18,898 nucleotides of DNA, from contig CALCFG010000131.1 in the NCBI GenBank assembly GCA_937900565.1, positions 1 to 18,898 of the forward strand. The letters are read 5' to 3'. The notes beneath the pieces were generated by a model. The model saw only the letters and a program-made list of their open reading frames with translations. It did no database searches and had not been told where the DNA came from. Source of the stretch: an uncultured Erysipelotrichaceae bacterium. Lineage in GTDB: Bacteria > Bacillota_I > Bacilli_A > Erysipelotrichales > Erysipelotrichaceae. Shown here piece by piece: positions 13,640-18,898 of the stretch (position 1 is the first letter of the stretch; each line of letters starts with the position of its first letter). The position numbers were made by a program, and so were the translations under genes.

Positions 13640-14458
13640 CTAGAATATGTGTAAGAATGCACCCACTAATGCAAATACAAAGATTCCAATAATTAATTGT
13701 GTTGGACGATTTCCTTTTTTGATTCTGCCCACTAAGAAGAAAAGTAACAATACGGATAACAACCCAGGAAATATAGAATTCAATACATCTCCAACCACAA
13801 CGCTTGTTTGACCTACGTTTAATGTAAAATTAAGTGGAACATTAACCATTTGTGCAGTCATCGCACCAACCATAATTAACCCCAATGTGCTTGCCGCTTT
13901 AGTTAAAGCTCCCATTAAACCAGAACTGAAAACTGAATCTATGAATGAAGTACCATATTCAAATCCCCAAATTACAAAGAAGTATTTTAATAACGATTGC
14001 GATACACCATACAACAAGATAAAAATTAAAGTTCCTAATATATTTCCTTGTGCGCATAAACCAATACCAATTCCAGCAGCGATGATACGCAAACAGTTAA
14101 AGAACAAACTATCAAACATTCCAGCTGTTGGTCCCATCAATGCTGCTTTAATACTTTCAATCGTTGCACCATCAATACTGCCATTATCATGATGTTCTTT
14201 TTCCATTGCTACACATAATCCTGCAATAAAACTAAATGCAACAGCATGTGTATTAAAGAAGTTTTGGTGTCGTAAATATGCCTCTTTTTTACCTTCAGGA
14301 TCATCCGCGTAAATTTTATCCAATGCAGGTGCCATTGTTAAAGTGAAACCATTGGCTTCCATTTTAACCATGTTGAAGCTAATGAATACTAAATGTGATC
14401 TTAAGAAAACCTTTAATAAGACTTTCTTTTCTTCTGGTGTCAATACTTTCTTTTCCAT
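13640..14458 (-). CDS. PTS system mannose/fructose/sorbose family EIID component
   Basis: A 272-residue membrane subunit that, with EIIC, forms the sugar channel of a mannose-family PTS permease. The family opening VFLRSHLVFISFNMVKMEANGF (split by eye), the cytoplasmic region YLRHQNFFNTHAVAFSFIAGLCVAMEK and the KAALMGPTAGMFDSLF segment are typical IID features, followed by several hydrophobic segments and a C-terminal membrane anchor. It starts with the TAATG one-base overlap with EIIC, with a GAGGAGG site 11 bases upstream. The imported sugar is probably an N-acetylated amino sugar, judging from the two deacetylases downstream. Confidence 0.95.
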   Translation of the reverse strand: MEKKVLTPEEKKVLLKVFLRSHLVFISFNMVKMEANGFTLTMAPALDKIYADDPEGKKEAYLRHQNFFNTHAVAFSFIAGLCVAMEKEHHDNGSIDGATIESIKAALMGPTAGMFDSLFFNCLRIIAAGIGIGLCAQGNILGTLIFILLYGVSQSLLKYFFVIWGFEYGTSFIDSVFSSGLMGALTKAASTLGLIMVGAMTAQMVNVPLNFTLNVGQTSVVVGDVLNSIFPGLLSVLLLFFLVGRIKKGNRPTQLIIGIFVFALVGAFLHIF

Positions 14459-15261
14459 TAAAAGAAATCCTCCTCATCATTTGCTAGTTGTGCAGAAGCA
14501 TTATTTTGTAACGAATTTTTCAAGTCAATGCTTCGTTTTTCACCAAAGAACATACTAATTGCAATAGCAGCACCCAAAATTGCGATAGGTAATGAACCTA
14601 AATTTAAGTATTTAACTAAAACGTAACCCACAAAGAAGAAAACTCCTACTTCATTATTCCAAATCATAGATGTTAAAATAGCAAATCCAATAGCAGTCAT
14701 CATGCTTGCCGCAGCGCCTAAACCTGTCATTACCCATGCTGGTAGCGACGCAATAAATGCATTTAACCCTTCAACACCATAAGAAATAGCAAAGAATAAT
14801 ATAACTGTTCCAATCATCGGAGTTGTAAAGAATGAGAACAATAAGTTTTGCAATAAGAATTTCTTATCATTGCATTCACCAGCTAATTTTTCCCAATATG
14901 CTGCAAAAGATGCCCATACCGGAGTAAACATTGAATTGATTGATGCCATTACAGTACCAATAGGTAATGCTAAAGCTAAACCTTCTTCCGCACTAGCACC
15001 AGTTAAAATAGTGTACGCAACAGCAATAATACTACTCGTAGTCGCATCCGCAGGAATCGCACCTCCAATTGCACTAATCCCCATAAAAATTGACTCTAAG
15101 CTTGCACCCATCACAACTCCCGTTGTGAAATCACCTAACACTAAACCAGCGAGTGGTGCAACAACAATTGGCCGATTCAAACATTGCCAGCTCATGATAT
15201 ACGGATCTAGAACTGAAACAACAAAATAGACCAAACACATTTGTAAAGCAGCTTGTACCAT
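14458..15261 (-). CDS. PTS system mannose/fructose/sorbose family EIIC component
   Basis: A 267-residue polytopic membrane protein, the substrate-translocating partner of EIID. Characteristic IIC features are the N-terminal segment followed by NRPIVVAPLAGLVLGD, GVVMGASLESIFMGISAIGGAIPADATTSSIIAVAY (read in parts) and a short charged C-terminal tail rich in D and E. Residues LESIF and the GG pair are in the family's conserved sugar-site region. The start at 15261 follows an AAGGGGG ribosome binding site. It lies 18 bp after EIIB and overlaps EIID by one base, as expected for subunits made in fixed ratio. Confidence 0.95.
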   Translation of the reverse strand: MVQAALQMCLVYFVVSVLDPYIMSWQCLNRPIVVAPLAGLVLGDFTTGVVMGASLESIFMGISAIGGAIPADATTSSIIAVAYTILTGASAEEGLALALPIGTVMASINSMFTPVWASFAAYWEKLAGECNDKKFLLQNLLFSFFTTPMIGTVILFFAISYGVEGLNAFIASLPAWVMTGLGAAASMMTAIGFAILTSMIWNNEVGVFFFVGYVLVKYLNLGSLPIAILGAAIAISMFFGEKRSIDLKNSLQNNASAQLANDEEDFF

Positions 15262-15279
15262 ATTAAATCCCCCTTTTCA

Positions 15280-15774
15280 TTACAATCCAAGCACTTTGGC
15301 TAAATTTTCAGGTGAATCTTCCGGTGTTGTTTGATATACCGTTTCGATACCTGTAGCAATCACTTGTTTTAAAGTTTCAACTTCATCATCATATGCATAA
15401 AGATTTGCCCCATAAGTCCTACGTAATTCGCTACCTTGCTTTGGTGCAACTCTTCCATAGTTACCAACATTAATTAAAGGAATATTATTCACATGAGTTA
15501 CAACCTCAAGTAAATCCGTTGGTGTTTGTACAATTACAAGAATCTTTAATGATTCAGCGCGTGGATCATTAAGTAATTTAATTGCATCGACTACCGACTT
15601 AATAGCAACTTTGCACGTATTGGGTGCCGCCATCATTAAACTTTTTTGTATTATCGGATTACTCGCAGCATTATCATTTGCAACAACAATTCGATCCACA
15701 CCAGTGTGACGGCTCCACTTAATGGCAACTTGCCCATGAATTAATCGTTCATCTAATCTAATTAATTTAATCAT
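15280..15774 (-). CDS. PTS system mannose/fructose/sorbose family EIIB component
   Basis: A 164-residue cytoplasmic phosphotransfer protein. The active-site histidine is H14 in the family signature IRLDERLIHGQVAIKW; it takes phosphate from EIIA and passes it to the incoming sugar, usually at C6. The NVGNYGRV segment and length are standard for IIB of the Man family. The AGGAGG ribosome binding site lies 9 bases before the start. It is a separate protein, not fused to EIIA as in E. coli ManX. It is 11 bp downstream of EIIA. Confidence 0.96.
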   Translation of the reverse strand: MIKLIRLDERLIHGQVAIKWSRHTGVDRIVVANDNAASNPIIQKSLMMAAPNTCKVAIKSVVDAIKLLNDPRAESLKILVIVQTPTDLLEVVTHVNNIPLINVGNYGRVAPKQGSELRRTYGANLYAYDDEVETLKQVIATGIETVYQTTPEDSPENLAKVLGL

Positions 15775-15785
15775 TTGAGTTCCTC

Positions 15786-16196
15786 CTAGAAAAATTCATC
15801 TTGTTCAACTGTTATATTTTCATCCACAACCACTTGGGTAAGTACGGTTCGAGATTGCTCTATTATTTCCTTTAATTGTTCATCAGTAACTGATTGCTTA
15901 CACGCCAATTCAAGTACAAGCGCTAAGTTTACCCCAGTTACCAGTCGTGTATTAGCTTGATTTAAATGAAGCATCATTTCATTATTAACAGACCCTCCAT
16001 ATAAATCGGATAGTAGAATGACTTGATCGTTATCATTTACCGTTTCATAAAATTTATTCAATTGGTCCGCTAAATTGTCTTGATTAACATACGCATCAAA
16101 AGCAACAACGTTATCACTGTTACCTAACAGAATATCCAACGAACTTTTAATACCCGACGCTAAATGCCCATGTGATGAAATAAATAGTTTTAACAT
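15786..16196 (-). CDS. PTS system mannose family EIIA component
   Basis: A 136-residue cytoplasmic protein that accepts phosphate from HPr on H9, in FISSHGHLASG; the HG pair aligns with E. coli ManX His10. The later LLSDLYGGSVNNEM segment matches the conserved DLfGGSP region of the family. The protein ends with an acidic tail. It is the first gene of the PTS-deacetylase operon, with an AGAAGGAAA ribosome binding site, and lies directly behind a promoter with a cre-like site. Confidence 0.95.
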   Translation of the reverse strand: MLKLFISSHGHLASGIKSSLDILLGNSDNVVAFDAYVNQDNLADQLNKFYETVNDNDQVILLSDLYGGSVNNEMMLHLNQANTRLVTGVNLALVLELACKQSVTDEQLKEIIEQSRTVLTQVVVDENITVEQDEFF

Positions 16197-16218
16197 AATT
16201 TTCCTTCTTTCTGAATGT

Positions 16219-16224
16219 ATTGTA
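16219..16224 (-). promoter_or_regulatory. Predicted -10 box of the PTS-deacetylase operon
   Basis: TACAAT (5 of 6) lies 22 bases before the EIIA start, with the ribosome binding site between. The -35 at usual spacing is poor (3 of 6), suggesting dependence on the adjacent PRD regulator. I looked for a sigma-54 type -24/-12 pair, which often drives Man-family PTS operons, and did not find one. Confidence 0.45.
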
Positions 16225-16231
16225 ATTTGAA

Positions 16232-16245
16232 TGTAATCGCTTGCA
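16232..16245. promoter_or_regulatory. Catabolite-responsive element (cre), predicted CcpA site
   Basis: TGTAATCGCTTGCA matches the cre consensus TGWAANCGNTNWCA at every fixed position but one (G at the second W); the reverse strand also has one mismatch. It lies between the -10 and the -35 region of the PTS operon, where bound CcpA would block transcription when preferred sugars are present. Confidence 0.7.
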
Positions 16246-16264
16246 CAGGTTCTCTTTTTCCAAC

Positions 16265-16292
16265 AAAAAAGGGAAATTGCTATAAATTTCCC
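16265..16292 (-). terminator. Intrinsic terminator of the PRD regulator gene
   Basis: GGGAAATT and AATTTCCC form a perfect 8-bp stem with a 6-base loop, followed by six T residues on the minus strand. It directly follows the stop codon of the regulator and isolates it from the PTS operon promoter. Confidence 0.92.
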
Positions 16293-18284
16293 TTAATTAA
16301 GTGCAATTGGATTATATTTAAAACTTGATTGTACAATTTCTTTAACCTGTGAAATTGTTGGATTATTAACCAATTTATCAATGGCATCAGGGTTCATTCT
16401 TAATGCAATGGCAAAATCGTTAACTAATCGTAAACCTTGATAGCAATGATAATAATTAGCAGCGATAACAATAATATTTTTAATATGTTTATGATTACAT
16501 ATTTGAGGCTCCTCAAGAAGATAAATATCAATAAATCCACCAGTTGTAAAATCACTCGGTAAAAAAAGTACAGACGTTGCATCTTGCATTAACAAAGTTT
16601 TTTGTAACACTAACTCATCTTTAATTTTTTGATAACATTCACCATTTCTTCCATTTTTATAGGCAATCAACTCAATAAAACTTTCCCAAGTACTGAATAA
16701 GTAACGCTCATAAATATTAATCATTGTAATATCCGTATAGTCTATTGCTTTATCCACATTAACACCTTTGATAATGAATTTATTATAAATACTGGTTAAT
16801 TGGTGTTCACTTGGTATTGGCTCTACGTAAAGTACAGGAATTTCATATTTATATGCAAACTGAGGAAATCCTGCAATACAAAAATCGTATAAACTTTCAT
16901 CAATTCCTCTAATTTCATATAATTCATAGCAATCCATTTTTTCAATATACTTGCCATATCTTTGCAATACCATTTGCGCGATTAATTCAGAATATTCTAA
17001 ACCGCTACTCATACAAACAATTCCTTTTTGTTTGACATATTCATAGTTGATTTTAAACAAACAAATGTGAATACTCGTTGCAATCGACAAAATATTGTAA
17101 TCACTAAGGCAACTATTATATTCCATATTGAAAATATTTGCCGTAACAGAGGCTACGTATATTGCAAAAGAAGATAATTTTAAACGAACGTCAGAATCAA
17201 TGTTAGGTTGCAACATATGTGATGATATACCAAAATAATTTTGAATCATAATCGGTATAAAACAAGCAACTAATATATTTTTACTCTCCGAGCTAATGCT
17301 ACATTTGTTAGTTTTATCTATTAGCCACCTATCTAGCAATAAATCAACAAATTTTACGCTTTCCTGCACAAAGATTCCATATTTATTAATCGCATTAACC
17401 GGAATGTCTTCCCAGATTGATAGCAACAAAGTAAGTCCAAGAACTTCAAATTCATCGTTTACTAAATTATCATATTGATGACAAGTAGCAAGGACTTTGC
17501 TAGCAATCGAATACTCTTCCAATTGTTTTAAACGGTTCACTTCGTCTTGATTAAATGTTAATCGGTAACTGGCTATGTATCGATGATTCATTAAACATAA
17601 ATAACGACTAATTCGTTGTGTATGATCATCACGTATATGAATATTGGATTCCCGTAATATTTGTAACAATATTTTTCGCAATTGCTTTCGTTTAACATCA
17701 TCATATTCAAACCATTTTAAAAAGGAACTGTCTTTATATAGTGTAATCCCATCATGGAAATGATTTTCAAATAAACACAACATCAGTAACCGCTTATTTA
17801 ACTCATCACCAATAACCATATCCCCAGCTTCATTGAACCGTTTAATCCTTAAGTTGAACCGATTTAAAAATTGCTTTGCTGACTTTATATCGTCTCGAAT
17901 TGCAGACCGTGTTAAATAAAGTTTTTCCGCCAATTCATCAACTGAAACAAATTCATTTGTCCCAACAATAAAACGTAATATGTCAGTTACACGCGTTATC
18001 GTCACTGAATCATTAACACCAATCGCAGAAAAATATATCTCCAATTGATTTTTTGTAAATAAAAATTTAGTGTCATCGTCGGTTTTTAAAGCGTATCCTT
18101 TACCTTTTTTAGAATACAATACAGCTCCAGATGCCTTTGCAAACCCTTCTACTTCTAACATATCGCTTTTAACGGTACGATCACTCACTCCGACAAATTC
18201 AGAAATCTCTTTACTTGTTACAAAGTCGTTTGCTTGTGTTAAAAAATAGAAAATTTGCAATATTCTTATTTTTTCATTTGCCAT
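16293..18284 (-). CDS. PRD-containing transcriptional regulator of the PTS operon (BglG/MtlR type)
   Basis: A 663-residue regulator placed directly upstream of the PTS genes it probably controls. Domain order by eye: N-terminal HTH_11-type winged helix (about 5-65), a second HTH (about 75-160, with VSVDELAEKLYLTRSAIRDDI), PRD1 (about 190-295), PRD2 (about 305-415), an EIIB-like domain with C424 in GIVCMSSGLEYSE, and a C-terminal EIIA_2-like domain (about 550-655). PTS phosphorylation of such domains tunes DNA binding to sugar supply. The EIIA-like domain reads LFLPSDF where the phospho-accepting PH pair normally sits, so Ser577 replaces His; PRD1 lacks an obvious phospho-histidine, while PRD2 keeps H406. 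The start has a GGAGG site. It ends with its own terminator. Confidence 0.88.
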   Translation of the reverse strand: MANEKIRILQIFYFLTQANDFVTSKEISEFVGVSDRTVKSDMLEVEGFAKASGAVLYSKKGKGYALKTDDDTKFLFTKNQLEIYFSAIGVNDSVTITRVTDILRFIVGTNEFVSVDELAEKLYLTRSAIRDDIKSAKQFLNRFNLRIKRFNEAGDMVIGDELNKRLLMLCLFENHFHDGITLYKDSSFLKWFEYDDVKRKQLRKILLQILRESNIHIRDDHTQRISRYLCLMNHRYIASYRLTFNQDEVNRLKQLEEYSIASKVLATCHQYDNLVNDEFEVLGLTLLLSIWEDIPVNAINKYGIFVQESVKFVDLLLDRWLIDKTNKCSISSESKNILVACFIPIMIQNYFGISSHMLQPNIDSDVRLKLSSFAIYVASVTANIFNMEYNSCLSDYNILSIATSIHICLFKINYEYVKQKGIVCMSSGLEYSELIAQMVLQRYGKYIEKMDCYELYEIRGIDESLYDFCIAGFPQFAYKYEIPVLYVEPIPSEHQLTSIYNKFIIKGVNVDKAIDYTDITMINIYERYLFSTWESFIELIAYKNGRNGECYQKIKDELVLQKTLLMQDATSVLFLPSDFTTGGFIDIYLLEEPQICNHKHIKNIIVIAANYYHCYQGLRLVNDFAIALRMNPDAIDKLVNNPTISQVKEIVQSSFKYNPIALN

Positions 18285-18320
18285 TAAAACCTCCGATAAA
18301 AAGATAAAATAACGATATAA

Positions 18321-18847
18321 TTACTTCATAAAGACATCATTGATAATATTTCGAATATTTAAATATTGTTGGTTGTCACGGTTAGGATGTACGCGATTAG
18401 TTAATAACACTAATCCTTTTTTTCGGTTAAAATCAAGTAAAATACTTGTTCCGGTAAAACCTGTATGATAAAGAGTATGTTTTCCATATGTTGTTAACCA
18501 TCCATACGTTCGTCCACCGTATCCTGTATTTAAAAGTAATTCGATGGTATCCTTCGATAATACAAATTTCTCACATCTTAAAAACGATTGCACAAATATA
18601 GAAACATCTGTTAACGTTGCAAATATTCCTGAACTACCGCCTTGTTTTAATAACCAACCTTTACTGTCATGCGTTTCACCTTGAATTAACCCGCGTTTGG
18701 GATGAACCTCCGTTGGAACACACAATGATTTATCCGAAACTATGTATCCAGTATTCATCATCTTTAAAGGATGAAATATATGTTGTTGAAAAGAATCATT
18801 GAGTCCTAATTGATCGATTACTTCCACAATAAACCCCAATAAAATAT
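18321..18847 (-). pseudogene. Serine hydrolase of the beta-lactamase-like family (AmiE/YbbE-like), 5' end removed by an insertion sequence
   Basis: Only the C-terminal part is left. In frame it reads ILLGFIVEVIDQLG from about 18847, matching the family segment just after the YSN motif, then QQHIFHPLKMMNTGY, a GGSSGIFATLTDVSIFVQSFL region, YGWLTTYG, the third catalytic-site motif HTGFTGTS, and VLLTNRVHPNRDNQ. The HTGFTGTS and LLTNRVHP pieces are characteristic of the B. subtilis YbbE (AmiE) group, which removes peptide from MurNAc during wall recycling. The SxxK nucleophile and Tyr motifs are missing: an in-frame TGA lies at 18855-18857 inside foreign sequence. A TTG at 18839 could start a shorter product, but without the nucleophile it would be inactive. 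It precedes the PRD regulator by 36 bp and fits an amino-sugar salvage locus. Confidence 0.8.
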
Positions 18848-18898
18848 GGCTCTGTCACAACAAATGGTTGATTTTTGACGAGAAATAGCGTATAATAA
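18848..18898 (+). mobile_element. Left end of an insertion sequence, ISL3-like (transposase outside the window)
   Basis: Homology to the serine hydrolase stops abruptly at 18847 and is replaced by GGCTCTGTCACAAC, then GGTTGATTTTTGACGAG. A GGCTCT start with GGTTGA about 18 bases in is how many ISL3-family terminal repeats begin. The transposase would lie beyond 18898 on the plus strand. ISL3 elements duplicate 8 bp of target, so TAAAATAT (18840-18847) is the predicted duplication. The family call is from memory of the repeat pattern. Confidence 0.65.
18868..18896 (+). promoter_or_regulatory. Promoter inside the insertion-sequence end, pointing to the presumed transposase
   Basis: TTGATT (18868-18873, 4 of 6) and a perfect TATAAT (18891-18896) are separated by exactly 17 bp. 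It is the only convincing plus-strand promoter in the window and points off the right edge. Confidence 0.7.

Noticed and set aside
13887..15229. Two plus-strand readings of about 100-120 residues opposite EIID and EIIC
   Set aside because: They are antisense shadows of well-conserved membrane protein genes and have no ribosome binding sites.
16197..16270. Sigma-54 promoter for the mannose-family PTS operon
   Set aside because: No GG/GC pair with 10-bp spacing is present, and the regulator lacks an AAA+ domain.
1..18898. CRISPR array, prophage, toxin-antitoxin or other defence system
   Set aside because: No regularly spaced repeats, phage genes or defence-type domains are seen on either strand.

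Overview
The window reads as low-GC Bacillota (Firmicutes) chromosome, most likely an Erysipelotrichia-type lineage. The supporting signs are AT-rich codon use, strong AGGAGG-type ribosome binding sites, a long Firmicute-type loop in S12, mannose-family PTS genes with a PRD regulator, and use of TGA as a stop (standard code, so not a mycoplasma). The lineage is an inference. Every coding gene, both tRNAs and most signals lie on the minus strand, so transcription runs from high to low coordinates. The only plus-strand signal I trust is a promoter at the extreme right edge, inside an insertion-sequence end.

In transcription order, the right edge (18848-18898) looks like the terminal repeat and outward promoter of an ISL3-like insertion sequence. 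It has cut the 5' part off a serine hydrolase of the AmiE/YbbE type (18321-18847). Next come a PRD-type PTS regulator (18284-16293) with its own terminator and then, under a CcpA-type cre site, a six-gene amino-sugar operon: mannose-family EIIA, EIIB, EIIC and EIID, a ChbG/YdjC-family deacetylase and a NagA-family GlcNAc-6-phosphate deacetylase (16196-11595). The logic is uptake with phosphorylation of an N-acetylated sugar, followed by one or two deacetylations. No glycosidase, deaminase or isomerase is present in the window.

A 236-bp AT-rich spacer with a 13-bp perfect inverted repeat leads to a threonine-aldolase-like PLP enzyme with its own terminator. It is followed by a tight cluster of a MATE exporter (possibly leaderless mRNA), a GH9 glycosidase lipoprotein and a UDP-galactopyranose mutase (10229-5587).

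A short tRNA operon (Ser-GCT, Asp-GTC; 5451-5280) has a strong-looking promoter preceded by four T7/A7 tracts spaced exactly 10 bp apart. It ends in a terminator only about 20 bp before a housekeeping cluster: dUTPase, M18 aminopeptidase, methionine aminopeptidase, DarA-like cyclic-di-AMP receptor, GNAT acetyltransferase and a short DtxR-family metal regulator (5224-1297). The left end is the str operon: rpsL, rpsG and the start of fusA.

Most of the window is ordinary housekeeping. The parts most worth a second look are the double-deacetylase PTS operon with an atypical ChbG metal site, the IS-disrupted hydrolase, the phased A-tract tRNA promoter, the possible leaderless MATE start, and the SH3-less DtxR protein with iron-type ligands.
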